A stretch of DNA of 64,000 nucleotides from Shewanella sp. TC10 (lineage in GTDB: Bacteria; Pseudomonadota; Gammaproteobacteria; Enterobacterales; Shewanellaceae). This document shows positions 7,657 to 17,116 of this stretch, piece by piece. Within the stretch, counting starts at the first letter, position 1, and each line of letters opens with the position of its first letter. Both the position numbers and the translations under genes were made by a program. The stretch covers positions 1-64,000 of the forward strand of contig NZ_VKHR01000007.1 of NCBI RefSeq assembly GCF_009663145.1, given 5' to 3'. The notes below the pieces were generated by a model. That model saw only the letters and a list, made by a program, of their open reading frames with translations. It had not been told where the DNA came from and did no database searches.

Positions 7657-8696
7657 TGTCTCAGCTTCAACCTCTATTAGACTCACTTTATCAAGGCAAT
7701 GCCTTAACGCGCAGCCAAAGCGCTGAGCTATTCACTGCTATTGTTGAAGGCGAAATGGACCCCGTTGCCATGGCCGGTATGTTAGTGGCGCTTAAAATGC
7801 GCGGCGAAACCATTGAAGAAATCACAGGTGCTGCTGATGCACTTCGTCAAGCAGCTAAACCTTTTCCGCGCAGTGCTCAATCATTAGCAACTGGCGTTGT
7901 AGATATTGTGGGTACAGGCGGCGATGGTCACAACACCATTAATATCTCAACGACTGCATCTTTTGTTGCAGCTGCTGCTGGTGCAAAAGTGGCAAAACAC
8001 GGCAACCGTGGCGTATCAAGTAAATCTGGCGCTTCAGATGTGTTATCTCATTGTGGTATCGGCCTGACAATGACTCCAGAAGCGGCCAGCCAATGCATTG
8101 AAGACTTTGGTTTATGTTTCTTATTTGCGCCGCATTATCACGCAGGTGTTCGCCACGCAGTACCTGTAAGGCAAGCACTTAAAACCCGCACCATTTTTAA
8201 TATCTTAGGCCCGCTGATTAACCCAGCAAAACCTGAAGCTATGCTACTGGGTGTATACTCTCCAAAGCTGATTGCCCCTATCGTTAATGTATTAAACGCA
8301 TTAGGTGTTAAACGCGCCATGGTGGTATACGGAAGCGGACTTGATGAAGTCGCCCTGCACGGCGAAACCCAAGTAGCTGAGCTTAACGATGGCAACATTC
8401 GCTTTTATAAATTAACCCCGCAAGAGTTAGGGGTAGAGCCTGCTGATATTTTAGCCCTTGAAGGCGGTGAGCCAAGTGATAACGCCCTTATCACTCAGGC
8501 TATTTTAAAAGGCGAAGGCAAGCCTGCCCATCGCGATGCTGTTGCCATTAACGCAGGTTGTGCGCTTTATGTCTGCGGGGTGTGTGACACAGTTCAGCAA
8601 GGCACCAAACTTGCGCTTGAAACCATCAACAGTGGTAAAGCTTTTGACGTGTTGACTAAATTGGCTGATGCAAGCCAACAAGAGGATGCAAAATAA
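7656..8696 (+). CDS. trpD: Anthranilate phosphoribosyltransferase
   Basis: TrpD transfers the phosphoribosyl group of PRPP to anthranilate. The 346-residue stand-alone enzyme has the PRPP-binding GTGGDGHNTINISTTASF motif (residues about 87-104), KHGNRGVSSKSGASDVL, and the NILGPLINPA segment near 180. These are all hallmarks of the family. It is tightly coupled to trpG upstream and trpCF downstream by one-base overlaps. The only odd note is the usual Shewanella-type separation from TrpG. Confidence 0.96.
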   Translation: MSQLQPLLDSLYQGNALTRSQSAELFTAIVEGEMDPVAMAGMLVALKMRGETIEEITGAADALRQAAKPFPRSAQSLATGVVDIVGTGGDGHNTINISTTASFVAAAAGAKVAKHGNRGVSSKSGASDVLSHCGIGLTMTPEAASQCIEDFGLCFLFAPHYHAGVRHAVPVRQALKTRTIFNILGPLINPAKPEAMLLGVYSPKLIAPIVNVLNALGVKRAMVVYGSGLDEVALHGETQVAELNDGNIRFYKLTPQELGVEPADILALEGGEPSDNALITQAILKGEGKPAHRDAVAINAGCALYVCGVCDTVQQGTKLALETINSGKAFDVLTKLADASQQEDAK

Positions 8697-10156
8697 TGGC
8701 AACTATCACCAATAATACAGCTAAAGAATCTAACGTATTAACCAAGATTGTTGATACCAAAGTTGCCCATATTGCCTCACTTAAATTGCGTTACCCAGAA
8801 GCCTGCTTGCAACCTAAAATATCTGACCGCAGTTTATTTGATGCCCTTAAAGCCCCTAATGCCGGTTACATTTTTGAATGTAAAAAAGCCAGTCCATCAA
8901 AAGGGCTTATTCGCCCAGTGTTTGATGTTGAAGCCATTGCTGATATTTACGGTAAATACGCATCGGGTATTTCGGTATTAACCGATGAGCAGTTCTTCCA
9001 AGGCGATATAGATTACATTCCATTAGTGCGTGCACGTGTTAATCAGCCAATCTTATGTAAAGACTTCTTTGTTGACCCATACCAAATCAAGCTGGCCGCT
9101 CACCAAGGCGCAGATGCCGTATTGTTAATGCTGTCGGTATTGGATGACGAACAATACAAATTACTGGCTACCGAAGCCGAGAAATACAATTTAGATGCGC
9201 TAACCGAAGTCAGTAACCAAGAAGAACTTGAACGCGCAATTGATCTTAACGCGCGCATTGTGGGTATTAACAACCGCAATCTACGTGACTTAAGTACTGA
9301 TTTAGCCACCACTGAAGCGCTAGCGCCGCAAATTCCAACTGACAGAGTCATTATCAGTGAATCTGGCATCTATAATAACCAACAGGTTAAGCGCTTAAAT
9401 CCGTTAGTGGACGGCTACCTCGTAGGCAGCTCTATCATGGCGCAAGAGGATATTGACCTTGCTTGTCGTCAGCTGATTTTTGGCAATAACAAAGTGTGCG
9501 GTTTAACCCGCCTTGAAGACATCAAAGCAGTGACTCAAGCTGGCGCAGTGTTCGGTGGATTAATCTTCCACCCTAAATCACCTCGTAACGTGAGTGTTGA
9601 GCAAGCTGCAGCATTAGTTGAGCAAAGTCGACAAGCACTAACCGAAACAGAAGCGAAAACGGGTTTGAACTTTGTTGGTGTATTCGTCAATAAGCCTAAC
9701 CCTGAAATTCTAGCGACAGTTAAGGCTGTTGGTTTAGCCGCAGTGCAGCTTCATGGCAGCGAAACCAGTGACGATATTAGTGAGCTAAAACAGTTACTGG
9801 CTGACGCTAAACTTGATTGCCAAATTTGGAAAGCGGTCAGCGTTGACAGCAGCACAAACTGTGTCGGTGATAAACCTCAAGGTTGCGATCGTTATTTATT
9901 CGACAGTAAAAACACAACAGGTTTTGGCGGCACAGGCGAGACATTTAACTGGCAAGCGTTACTCGAGACTTCTGCCATTACCAATGCAGAGCGAGAAAAC
10001 AGCATGCTTGCAGGTGGGTTAACACCTGAAAACGCATTTGATGCAAACCAACAAGGTTTTTACGGTTTAGATCTCAACTCAGGTGTTGAATCCGAACCAG
10101 GCATTAAAGATGCGCAAAAGATTGCCCAAGCATTTACAGCAATCAGAAAGAATTAA
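8696..10156 (+). CDS. trpCF: Fused indole-3-glycerol phosphate synthase / phosphoribosylanthranilate isomerase
   Basis: The 486-residue protein joins two (beta/alpha)8 enzymes for consecutive steps of Trp synthesis. The TrpC half (about residues 15-260) has FECKKASPSKGLIRP, LCKDFFVDPYQI and IISESGIYN. The TrpF half (about 264-486) has KVCGLTRLEDIKAV, GLIFHPKSPRNV, GVFVNK and the C-terminal GLDLNSGVESEPGIKD. The fusion is the same as in E. coli trpC. It ends with a perfect hairpin and a repeat-containing gap before trpB, unlike the overlapping genes upstream. Confidence 0.96.
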   Translation: MATITNNTAKESNVLTKIVDTKVAHIASLKLRYPEACLQPKISDRSLFDALKAPNAGYIFECKKASPSKGLIRPVFDVEAIADIYGKYASGISVLTDEQFFQGDIDYIPLVRARVNQPILCKDFFVDPYQIKLAAHQGADAVLLMLSVLDDEQYKLLATEAEKYNLDALTEVSNQEELERAIDLNARIVGINNRNLRDLSTDLATTEALAPQIPTDRVIISESGIYNNQQVKRLNPLVDGYLVGSSIMAQEDIDLACRQLIFGNNKVCGLTRLEDIKAVTQAGAVFGGLIFHPKSPRNVSVEQAAALVEQSRQALTETEAKTGLNFVGVFVNKPNPEILATVKAVGLAAVQLHGSETSDDISELKQLLADAKLDCQIWKAVSVDSSTNCVGDKPQGCDRYLFDSKNTTGFGGTGETFNWQALLETSAITNAERENSMLAGGLTPENAFDANQQGFYGLDLNSGVESEPGIKDAQKIAQAFTAIRKN

Positions 10157-10161
10157 TCACT

Positions 10162-10187
10162 TTGGTGCTCAATAATCTGAGCACCAA
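10162..10187 (+). other. Perfect stem-loop in the trpCF-trpB spacer
   Basis: TTGGTGCTC pairs with GAGCACCAA around AATAATCT, right after the trpCF stop. There is no U tract, so it is not a canonical terminator. It may protect or process the mRNA between the proximal and distal halves of the operon; that role is inference. Confidence 0.6.
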
Positions 10188-10206
10188 CAGTTAAACAATT
10201 GAATAA

Positions 10207-10248
10207 AGAACTCAATACAGAACTAAATACAGAACTAAATAAAGAATG
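10207..10248. repeat. 12-bp tandem repeat, 3 copies plus partial
   Basis: Units AGAACTCAATAC, AGAACTAAATAC and AGAACTAAATAA follow one another, with a partial AGAATG, in the gap between trpCF and trpB. Confidence 0.85.
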
Positions 10249-10298
10249 ACGAAGTAGCCAACATGGGTATTTCACAAATATTGATAAGGAAAGATCCA

Positions 10299-11504
10299 AT
10301 GACAAAGCTTAAGCTTGACCCTTATTTCGGCGAATACGGCGGTATGTACGTACCGCAAATCCTTGTGCCAGCACTAAAGCAACTAGAAACCGCGTTTGTA
10401 GAAGCTCAAGAAGATGAAGACTTTCAAAAAGAATTTACCGAGTTACTGAAAAACTATGCAGGTCGCCCTACCGCATTAACCTTAACCCGTAACTTAAGCC
10501 CTAACCCTATGGTTAAAATCTACCTTAAGCGTGAAGATTTACTCCATGGCGGCGCGCACAAAACTAACCAAGTACTTGGTCAGGCGCTATTAGCAAAACG
10601 TATGGGTAAAAAGGAAATTATTGCAGAAACAGGCGCCGGTCAACATGGCGTTGCAACCGCATTAGCCTGTGCGTTATTAGACCTTAAATGTAAGGTTTAC
10701 ATGGGCGCAAAAGATGTTGAGCGTCAATCACCAAACGTATTCAGAATGAAGCTAATGGGCGCAGAGGTTATCCCTGTGACATCAGGTTCAGCAACCCTTA
10801 AAGATGCTTGTAACGAAGCGATGCGTGACTGGTCAGCAAGTTACGACAAAGCACATTACTTACTTGGCACAGCAGCAGGGCCACATCCATTCCCAACGAT
10901 TGTACGTGAATTCCAGCGCATGATTGGTGAAGAAACCAAAAAGCAAATCCTTGAAAAAGAAGGTCGCTTGCCAGATGCTGTTATCGCCTGTGTAGGCGGT
11001 GGCTCAAACGCAATTGGTATGTTCGCTGACTTTATCGATGAAACTGACGTTGAGCTTATCGGCGTTGAACCCGCTGGTAAAGGCATTAATACCCCAATGC
11101 ACGGCGCACCGCTTAAACACGGTAAAACCGGTATTTTCTTTGGTATGAAAGCGCCACTAATGCAAGACAGTGACGGCCAAATTGAAGAGTCATATTCAGT
11201 ATCTGCAGGTCTTGATTTTCCATCTGTTGGCCCACAGCATGCTTACCTTAATGCAACAGGTCGCGCCCGTTACGAGTCAGCTACCGATGATGAAGCGCTA
11301 GAGTGTTTCCAGCTACTTGCGCGCACTGAAGGAATTATCCCAGCGCTTGAGTCAGCTCACGCGATTGCCTACGCGGTGCGTTTAGCGAAAGAAGCCACCA
11401 AGGAAACCATTTTAGTGGTTAACTTATCAGGCCGTGGCGATAAAGATATCTTCACGGTATCTGACATCTTAGAACAAAAAGCGTCAGCTGAAGCTACTAA
11501 ATAA
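10299..11504 (+). CDS. trpB: Tryptophan synthase beta chain
   Basis: TrpB condenses indole with serine using PLP. From the ATG at 10299 (AAGGAAAGATCCA upstream) the protein is 401 residues and begins [20 protein letters not shown]. The PLP lysine is in [12 protein letters not shown] (around residue 88), the phosphate-binding loop is [10 protein letters not shown], and [11 protein letters not shown] precedes it. A longer frame starts at 10263 but has no good ribosome site. The gap before this gene (142 bp, hairpin plus tandem repeats) is unusual in an otherwise overlapping operon. trpA follows after 9 bp. Confidence 0.96.
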   Translation: MTKLKLDPYFGEYGGMYVPQILVPALKQLETAFVEAQEDEDFQKEFTELLKNYAGRPTALTLTRNLSPNPMVKIYLKREDLLHGGAHKTNQVLGQALLAKRMGKKEIIAETGAGQHGVATALACALLDLKCKVYMGAKDVERQSPNVFRMKLMGAEVIPVTSGSATLKDACNEAMRDWSASYDKAHYLLGTAAGPHPFPTIVREFQRMIGEETKKQILEKEGRLPDAVIACVGGGSNAIGMFADFIDETDVELIGVEPAGKGINTPMHGAPLKHGKTGIFFGMKAPLMQDSDGQIEESYSVSAGLDFPSVGPQHAYLNATGRARYESATDDEALECFQLLARTEGIIPALESAHAIAYAVRLAKEATKETILVVNLSGRGDKDIFTVSDILEQKASAEATK

Positions 11505-11513
11505 GGACTTATC

Positions 11514-12323
11514 ATGACTAATCGTTATCAAGCAGCTTTTGACCAATTAGCGCAAAAACAACAAGGCGCATTTGTGCCGTTCGTGACCCTTGGCGACCCA
11601 ACGGTTGGGATCTCGTTAAAGATCATTAAAACCTTAGTGGATAATGGCGCTGATGCGTTAGAGCTAGGTTTCCCGTTTTCAGATCCCTTAGCTGACGGCC
11701 CAGTGATTCAAGGCGCTAACTTACGTGCGTTAGATTCAGGCACCACAGTTGCCGATTGTTTCTCGCTGCTTTCACAAATACGCGAGTTATACCCTGACAT
11801 GCCTATTGGCCTATTGCTGTATGCCAACTTAGTGTTCGCCAATGGCGTTGATGAGTTTTACGCAAAAGCCAAACAAGCGGGTGTGGATTCAGTATTAATT
11901 GCCGATGTGCCTGTTGAAGAGTCTGCCCCTTTTAGAGAAGCAGCCCATAAACATGGTGTGGCGCCTATTTTTATCGCGCCGCCAAATGCCGATACTGACA
12001 CCATCAAAATGGTCAGTGAACATGGCCAAGGTTATACCTACTTGTTATCTCGTGCGGGTGTAACTGGCACAGAGTCAAAAGCGGGTACCCCAATTGGTGA
12101 AGTGCTTGCCAAACTTGCAGAGTTTAATGCGCCACCTCCGCTATTAGGTTTTGGTATTGCTGAGCCTAAGCAAGTTAGCGAAGCCATTAACGCGGGTGCA
12201 GCAGGCGCTATTTCAGGCTCTGCAGTGGTTAAAATCATCGAACGTAACAAAGACGATGAAAAAGCCTTACTTAACGCACTAGCTGAGTTTACCCGTAACA
12301 TGAAAGCGGCGACTTATAAGTAA
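11514..12323 (+). CDS. trpA: Tryptophan synthase alpha chain
   Basis: TrpA cleaves indole-3-glycerol phosphate and channels indole to TrpB. The 269-residue TIM barrel carries [19 protein letters not shown] (around residues 47-65), which contains the catalytic Glu and Asp. It also has the loop [11 protein letters not shown] and a C-terminal [10 protein letters not shown] and [12 protein letters not shown] phosphate site. It is the last trp gene, with a terminator about 100 bp beyond. Confidence 0.96.
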   Translation: MTNRYQAAFDQLAQKQQGAFVPFVTLGDPTVGISLKIIKTLVDNGADALELGFPFSDPLADGPVIQGANLRALDSGTTVADCFSLLSQIRELYPDMPIGLLLYANLVFANGVDEFYAKAKQAGVDSVLIADVPVEESAPFREAAHKHGVAPIFIAPPNADTDTIKMVSEHGQGYTYLLSRAGVTGTESKAGTPIGEVLAKLAEFNAPPPLLGFGIAEPKQVSEAINAGAAGAISGSAVVKIIERNKDDEKALLNALAEFTRNMKAATYK

Positions 12324-12419
12324 CGACTGTTAAGTTCAAGTTTATAAACTGCAGGTCATAAATAAGCGAACAAAATAGCGGGTAAACTCCCTAAATATTA
12401 AGCTTGATTTAAGACTATC

Positions 12420-12450
12420 AATGCCACTCATTCGAGTGGCATTTTATTAT
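12420..12450 (+). terminator. Terminator after the trp operon
   Basis: AATGCCACTC pairs with GAGTGGCATT around ATTC and is followed by TTTATTAT. The rest of the 12324-12645 gap shows only a short frame that starts inside this hairpin, which I do not accept as a gene. Confidence 0.8.
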
Positions 12451-12645
12451 CGTCTATATGAATTTTTATTAACCGATATTGCGTGTAAAACCATTAAACA
12501 AGCCTCTACTGCCCTTCATATCAACCCTACAGCCATGCTAGACTCTGAGCCTATTATTTCCATCATGATTAATACCCAAGCCAAGCTCAATAAGGCAAGA
12601 ATGGCGATTAATCAGTAAATTGACTTATTTAGGCTGTCGCATCAT

Positions 12646-13191
12646 ATGAAACAATTGCTCGATTTTCTTCCATTGGTGATCTTTTTTGCCATATACAAGT
12701 TTTACGACATTTACACCGCAACTGGGGCATTAATTGCCGCCACTGCAGTGCAATTGATTGTCACTTACATTATGTACAAGCAAGTTGAGAAAATGCATCT
12801 CATCACCTTTGCGATGGTGACATTTTTCGGCACCTTAACCCTTATCTTCCATGACGATGCCTTTATTAAATGGAAAGTCACCATTGTTTATGCCTGTTTT
12901 GCTATCGCGCTGCTTGTAAGCCAACTAATTGGCAAGCCAATCCTAAAAAGCATGCTCGGCAAAGAGATGAAATGCCCTGACAAAATCTGGGCTAATGTCA
13001 CTTGGTATTGGGTCGCATTCTTTGTTGCTTGTGGCATTGGTAATATTTATATCGCCTTTAGCCTGCCGTTAGAAACCTGGGTAAACTTTAAAGTATTTGG
13101 TTTAACCGCTCTTACCTTAGTGAATACTGTTATTACCGTTATGTACCTGTATAAACATATGGAACATGATGAATCGGAACAAATAAAATAA
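12646..13191 (+). CDS. yciB: Inner-membrane septation-related protein YciB (IspZ family)
   Basis: The 181-residue protein has five to six membrane segments and the family signature at its N terminus ([27 protein letters not shown]). [31 protein letters not shown] and a C-terminal YLYKHM are also typical. E. coli YciB influences envelope integrity and septation and interacts with elongation and division proteins; the molecular activity is not settled. It is followed by yciI after 16 bp, the same neighbour as in other gammaproteobacteria. Confidence 0.94.
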   Translation: MKQLLDFLPLVIFFAIYKFYDIYTATGALIAATAVQLIVTYIMYKQVEKMHLITFAMVTFFGTLTLIFHDDAFIKWKVTIVYACFAIALLVSQLIGKPILKSMLGKEMKCPDKIWANVTWYWVAFFVACGIGNIYIAFSLPLETWVNFKVFGLTALTLVNTVITVMYLYKHMEHDESEQIK

Positions 13192-13207
13192 TTCAAGGAA
13201 CCTATCT

Positions 13208-13507
13208 ATGTGGTACATGATTTCGTCACAAGATGTTGAAAACAGCTTAGAAAAGCGCATGAGTGCCCGCCCTGCTCACTTAGCAAGGTTAGAAGCTTTA
13301 GCCGCTGAAGGTCGCTTATTAGTTGCAGGTCCACACCCTGCTATTGATAACGAAAACCCAGCAGAAGCAGGGTTTACTGGTTCACTCGTGGTTGCCGAGT
13401 TTGAGTCATTAGTTGCCGCACAAGCATGGGCAGACCAAGACCCATATATCGAAGCTGGCGTATACGCCAGTGTGATTGTTAAGCCATTTAAGCGAGTACT
13501 TGTCTAA
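13208..13507 (+). CDS. yciI: YciI-family protein
   Basis: This 99-residue protein has a dimeric ferredoxin-like alpha/beta fold, with [28 protein letters not shown] at the start. The conserved [23 protein letters not shown] stretch at the end holds the Asp-Pro-Tyr/His pocket typical of YciI. Family members are suspected hydrolases or dehydrochlorinase relatives, but the substrate is unknown. AAGGAA precedes the ATG. Its stop overlaps the xthA start (TAATG), so the two are coupled. Confidence 0.92.
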   Translation: MWYMISSQDVENSLEKRMSARPAHLARLEALAAEGRLLVAGPHPAIDNENPAEAGFTGSLVVAEFESLVAAQAWADQDPYIEAGVYASVIVKPFKRVLV

Positions 13508-14316
13508 TGAAAATTGTCTCATTTAACATCAATGGTATTCGTGCGCGCTTACATCAATTGCAAGCACTTATCGACAGCCACCAGCCTGACGTTATCGGCC
13601 TACAAGAAACTAAGGTACACGACGAAGCATTTCCAGTAGCAGACGTTGAAGCTATGGGTTATCACGTGCATTACCATGGCGGCAAGGCCCATTACGGTGT
13701 GGCTATGCTGTCAAAAGCTGAGCCAATCGAAATCATCAAAGGCTTTAAAGATGATGCCGAAGATGCACAGCGCCGAATGATCATGGGTAAATTCACCCAA
13801 GCAAACGGCCGCGTAATTACCGTGATGAATGGCTATTTCCCACAAGGTGAAAACATCAGCCATGAAACAAAATACCCAGCTAAGCGTAAGTTCTACCAAG
13901 ATCTAATGCTGCACCTTGCTGACAACCACACCCCAGATGAAGACATCGCCATTATTGGTGACATTAACATCTCGCCAGTGGATTTAGACATTGGCATTGG
14001 TGAAGTGAACGCCAAGCGCTGGCTTAAAACCGGTAAATGTAGCTTCCAACCTGAAGAGCGTGAATGGTTGCAGCGTTTAAAAGACTGGGGCTTAGTCGAT
14101 AGCTTCCGTGAATTGCACCCAGAGCGCACTGAACGTTACTCGTGGTTTGATTACCGCAGCAAAGGCTTTGTCGATAACCGCGGCCTGCGTATTGATGTGG
14201 TTATGGTCACTCAGTCATTATTACCACGCCTCACTGAATCAGATGTAGATTACGATTTACGTGGCATTGAAAAACCATCTGATCACGCGCCGATTTGGAG
14301 CTCATTCTCAGATTAG
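13507..14316 (+). CDS. xthA: Exonuclease III (AP endonuclease)
   Basis: XthA cuts DNA at abasic sites and removes nucleotides 3'-5'. The 269 residues match the E. coli length (268). Catalytic elements are intact: [26 protein letters not shown] (metal-binding Glu near residue 34), [25 protein letters not shown] (Asp/Asn near 151-153) and the C-terminal [10 protein letters not shown] (His near 259). It is coupled to yciI and followed by a strong terminator. Confidence 0.96.
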   Translation: MKIVSFNINGIRARLHQLQALIDSHQPDVIGLQETKVHDEAFPVADVEAMGYHVHYHGGKAHYGVAMLSKAEPIEIIKGFKDDAEDAQRRMIMGKFTQANGRVITVMNGYFPQGENISHETKYPAKRKFYQDLMLHLADNHTPDEDIAIIGDINISPVDLDIGIGEVNAKRWLKTGKCSFQPEEREWLQRLKDWGLVDSFRELHPERTERYSWFDYRSKGFVDNRGLRIDVVMVTQSLLPRLTESDVDYDLRGIEKPSDHAPIWSSFSD

Positions 14317-14361
14317 TTAAGAGTGACTAGTTGATAAGAAAGCAAATAAAACGGTAAACCC

Positions 14362-14396
14362 AAAGCCTAACGTTAACGCGTTAGGCTTTTTGTTTT
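14362..14396 (+). terminator. Terminator after xthA
   Basis: AAAGCCTAAC pairs with GTTAGGCTTT and leads into TTTGTTTT, 45 bp after the xthA stop. The stem is strong enough to act in both directions. Confidence 0.85.
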
Positions 14397-14501
14397 AAGA
14401 CGAAAAATAATACCTCTCAGGGTATATTTCACGCTCTTCACTTTCTTGTAAGGTTTATTAGCTACACTTAAACAAATCGTATTTATGCTACTATGTTTCA
14501 T

Positions 14502-14575
14502 TAGGAAGTGTTTTCAATAGAAAGTGTTTTCAATAGAAAGTGTTTTCATTAGACAGTGGTTACATTAGAAGATGG
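14502..14575. repeat. 16-bp tandem repeat, about 4.5 copies
   Basis: Units of the form TAGAAAGTGTTTTCAA (with TAGGAAGTGTTTTCAA, TAGAAAGTGTTTTCAT and TAGACAGTGGTTACAT) run head to tail upstream of the gene at 14632. No spacers separate them, so this is not a CRISPR. Confidence 0.9.
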
Positions 14576-14631
14576 CTATTTAAGTGATTTAGCTCTAAAT
14601 TGAGCCACAACTTTAGAAAGGACTTTATAAG

Positions 14632-15438
14632 TTGAAGCATATCAAATACCCAAAAGCCTCAAAAAGTAAGCATGTATTTGTTAGCTTTTTTATCTATGCG
14701 GCGCTTATATTTACAAGTCAGTCCATAATTGCTTCTGAAGAAAAAACCATCCACTTTACGACCAGTAATAGTATTGAACCTTACTTTTTTGTTGATAAGA
14801 AAAGCGGCCTGCAATATGACTTACTCGATGCAGCTTTAACAGCCAGCAGTTTGCAACTGGGAGAAATTACCTTTGCAACCAACCTCAGGGCTTTACGACT
14901 CGTCAAAACCAAAAAAATCGACTGTATTATCAACTCTCCTTCAAATAGCGACGGATTATTTTTAACTCAAAGCTTATTAGAGTATCAAAACAGTGTTTAT
15001 TTTCTTTCAAAAAACAAACTGAAAATAGATACTATTCAAGACCTTAAAAACTACTCTTTGATAGGGTTTCAAAATGCGAACCACTACTTAGGGCCAGAGT
15101 TTTCAGAGATATCAAAAACACATAAGCGTTATAATGAAATTGCGAGTCAAAAAAACCAAATATTGATGCTATTTAGCGAGCGTATTCAAGCTATTATTCT
15201 TGAACAACGGATTTTCGATTATTATCGCAACCAAATTGACAGCCGAATTAAATCACCTTATGAAGTCACCAAGGTCAAATTATTCGACCAAGCCCCTCGC
15301 TATATTGCGTGCCATGATCCCCATACCGCCATGCTAGTCAATGAGGCAATTTCGCAGTTAAAACAAACCAACTTATATCAAGATATCTTGCTTAAGGCTG
15401 AGCGGAGCTATAGCGGTGTTGCTGCGTTAACAAAGTAA
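14632..15438 (+). CDS. Periplasmic solute-binding-like protein (SBP_bac_3 fold)
   Basis: The start is TTG at 14632 with AAAGGA upstream; the 268-residue product opens with a basic n-region and a hydrophobic stretch ending near SIIASEE, a signal peptide. The mature part resembles family 3 extracellular binding proteins: IHFTTSNSIEPYFFVD...GLQYDLLDAALTASSLQLG, then RALRLVKTKKIDCIIN and a second lobe with LIGFQNANHYLG. It stands alone, without transporter genes. It may be one of the many stand-alone binding proteins of Shewanella, and the ligand is unknown. A 16-bp repeat array lies just upstream and a 12-bp array just downstream. Confidence 0.72.
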   Translation: MKHIKYPKASKSKHVFVSFFIYAALIFTSQSIIASEEKTIHFTTSNSIEPYFFVDKKSGLQYDLLDAALTASSLQLGEITFATNLRALRLVKTKKIDCIINSPSNSDGLFLTQSLLEYQNSVYFLSKNKLKIDTIQDLKNYSLIGFQNANHYLGPEFSEISKTHKRYNEIASQKNQILMLFSERIQAIILEQRIFDYYRNQIDSRIKSPYEVTKVKLFDQAPRYIACHDPHTAMLVNEAISQLKQTNLYQDILLKAERSYSGVAALTK

Positions 15439-15465
15439 CTCGCACATTTAAGGCTAATCACAACA

Positions 15466-15525
15466 ACACTAATAGCAACACTGGTAGTTACTCTGGTAGT
15501 TACACTGGTAATTGCACTGGTTGCA
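15466..15525. repeat. 12-bp tandem repeat, 5 copies
   Basis: ACACTAATAGCA, ACACTGGTAGTT, ACTCTGGTAGTT, ACACTGGTAATT and GCACTGGTTGCA are consecutive 12-bp units directly after the binding-protein gene. Confidence 0.88.
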
Positions 15526-15598
15526 ATTTATAGCCACATAGCCAATCACATGACACTCTGTAACATCCAAAAGCCGATGTTTTATATCAAGCTCCCAC

Positions 15599-16522
15599 CT
15601 ATTGAAAAGTCACCGTATTAGATTCAAAACCTATTTTAGTATTTAATGATTTTAACTGGTTAAGCCCGATAATCCCGACGACTTGGTGATTGAAGCTATC
15701 GTTAACAATGACCGAATCGAGATCAGTAACAATAAAGCGGTTTTCAAATAGCGAAGCCTTACCATTAGACACCACAATAGAATCACTCATGCTAATGGGG
15801 ATCTGTTTGCCATTAATATCTTGGCCATAAGCATTAGGAATAAGTTCAGAAGCAATAGATAAGTCGACAGCATTCTTACGGTTAATTATCGAATATTGTG
15901 AGCCAGTATCTAAAATGAGTCCCACTTCCTGCTCGTTAATATTAACCACAACGTAAGGTATGCCAAAACCTGACGAAAATAAGCTGAGGTTATTCTTGGT
16001 TTCATCAAGGGTATATTGGGCCAGCAATTGAGTTTGTAGCTCAGAAAATTGTAGCCCTTTAGCGATTAATTGCAGCAGGTCAAAACCCAGCAAGCCTAAA
16101 TACTTTCGATTAATACCCGACAAATTATGAGTGTTTATATTAACGCTAGAGAGTTCATATCCTGATACGGTAAAGCCTGATAGCTGTATTTTCTCACTGA
16201 CCATCATCGCTTGCTCAGACCCAAAGCCATAGCCTTTTTCAACATTCAAAGAAGTATAATCATCAATACTGGATAAATACCTGCGGTCTAAAACAGAGCT
16301 TGAAGAGCCTGTATCTATAATCATCCGACCTGACAAAGCTTGAATCATCACATCCAAATGCAATTGACCATCTTCCGACTCAACTAGTGTTAAGTTTTGT
16401 TGTATTTGAGTCGCCCAAACTGTGGCCGTGTAGAAAAACAAACTAAGCAAAATAGCGCTTATTTTTATTACAAAAGGAATTTTTACTACAGAAGAAATAT
16501 TTGTAATTGAAGAATAGCCCAT
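15599..16522 (-). CDS. Two-lobed retropepsin/pepsin-like aspartic protease homologue
   Basis: This 307-residue protein begins with an uncleaved anchor or signal segment (KIPFVIKISAILLSLFFYTA). It then has two aspartyl-protease motifs in one chain: GRMIIDTGSSSSVLDRRYL near residue 70 and VGLILDTGSQYSIINRKN near residue 203. Each is followed by a hydrophobic-Gly segment (YLGLLGFDLLQLIA; QVVGIIGLNQL). Bacterial retropepsin-like proteins usually carry one DTG per chain, so this looks like a pseudo-dimer acting in the periplasm. It is a single gene with its own AAAGGA site. Substrate and activity are not known. Confidence 0.72.
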   Translation of the reverse strand: MGYSSITNISSVVKIPFVIKISAILLSLFFYTATVWATQIQQNLTLVESEDGQLHLDVMIQALSGRMIIDTGSSSSVLDRRYLSSIDDYTSLNVEKGYGFGSEQAMMVSEKIQLSGFTVSGYELSSVNINTHNLSGINRKYLGLLGFDLLQLIAKGLQFSELQTQLLAQYTLDETKNNLSLFSSGFGIPYVVVNINEQEVGLILDTGSQYSIINRKNAVDLSIASELIPNAYGQDINGKQIPISMSDSIVVSNGKASLFENRFIVTDLDSVIVNDSFNHQVVGIIGLNQLKSLNTKIGFESNTVTFQ

Positions 16523-16670
16523 AGCTTAAAAGTCCTTTTCAGTATCATAAATCTATCATGAATCTATCATTGCCTAAGATGTCACTCAGGCGGGCTTTGA
16601 CGATAACACTTATAGGCTACTTATTCTAAATATCGATGGAATGATGTTTTATCTTGGTTATTTGGGCGCG

Positions 16671-16747
16671 TAAACAACGCCAATAAATAATCTACACGGT
16701 AAAAGAATCTCAATCCCTGAATGCGTTGATTTATATGCCTTGCTAGC
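16671..16747 (-). other. Possible degenerate attC site
   Basis: Downstream of the RidA-family gene, the minus strand reads GCTAGCAAGGCATATAAAT...ATTTATTGGCGTTGTTTACG. It resembles the ends of the neighbouring attC sites (GCTAACAAGGC; TGGCGTTAT), but AAC has become AGC and the right core is GTTGTTT. The inner parts can still pair. It would mark the distal end of the cassette array. Confidence 0.4.
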
Positions 16748-16753
16748 TGTACT

Positions 16754-17101
16754 TTAGCGGACTGCGGTAACGGTAATTTCAATTAACACTTCACCTTCAA
16801 GATCTACACCCAAGCAGGCTCTTTGCGGCCAATCTTGAGGGTTATCACCAAACCAATCACACCATACAGAGTCCATCGCCTGCTTAGAGTTCATATCTGC
16901 AATAAAGACTTGAGCAGATACTATTCGAGTTTTATCGCTACCAAGCTCAACTAGATTATCTTGAATTGTATCTAACGTTAATTGGGTTTGCCCTTTAATA
17001 TCTAAAGAGGTATCTGACGACGTAGCTACCGTCCATACTAGATCTTTGTATGCAGACGACTTATTACGTCCATTATAAATACCGCGCTTTCGTTCAATCA
17101 A
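16754..17101 (-). CDS. RidA/YjgF-family protein, probable cassette gene
   Basis: The 115-residue product has the Rid fold: LVWTVATSSDTSLDIKGQTQLTLDTIQDNL, then IVSAQVFIADMNSKQAMDSVW, then PQRACLGVDLEGEVLIEITVTAV. Its Arg occupies the place of the catalytic Arg 105 of RidA. Canonical RidA hydrolyses reactive enamines from PLP enzymes; other Rid subgroups differ. TTG at 17101 is the only start after an upstream in-frame stop. It begins 15 bp after an attC and ends next to a degenerate attC-like sequence, in the same direction as the other cassettes. I read it as the last cassette, although a flanking chromosomal gene is possible. Confidence 0.75.
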   Translation of the reverse strand: MIERKRGIYNGRNKSSAYKDLVWTVATSSDTSLDIKGQTQLTLDTIQDNLVELGSDKTRIVSAQVFIADMNSKQAMDSVWCDWFGDNPQDWPQRACLGVDLEGEVLIEITVTAVR

Positions 17102-17116
17102 TTGATTACCCTATAC

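Noticed and set aside
12421-12618. 65-codon plus-strand frame after trpA
   Set aside because: Its ATG lies inside the trp terminator hairpin, it has no ribosome site and its product looks like no family. Treated as non-coding.
14502-15525. Regular repeats around the 14632 gene considered as CRISPR
   Set aside because: Units of 12 and 16 bp follow head to tail without unique spacers, and no cas genes are near.
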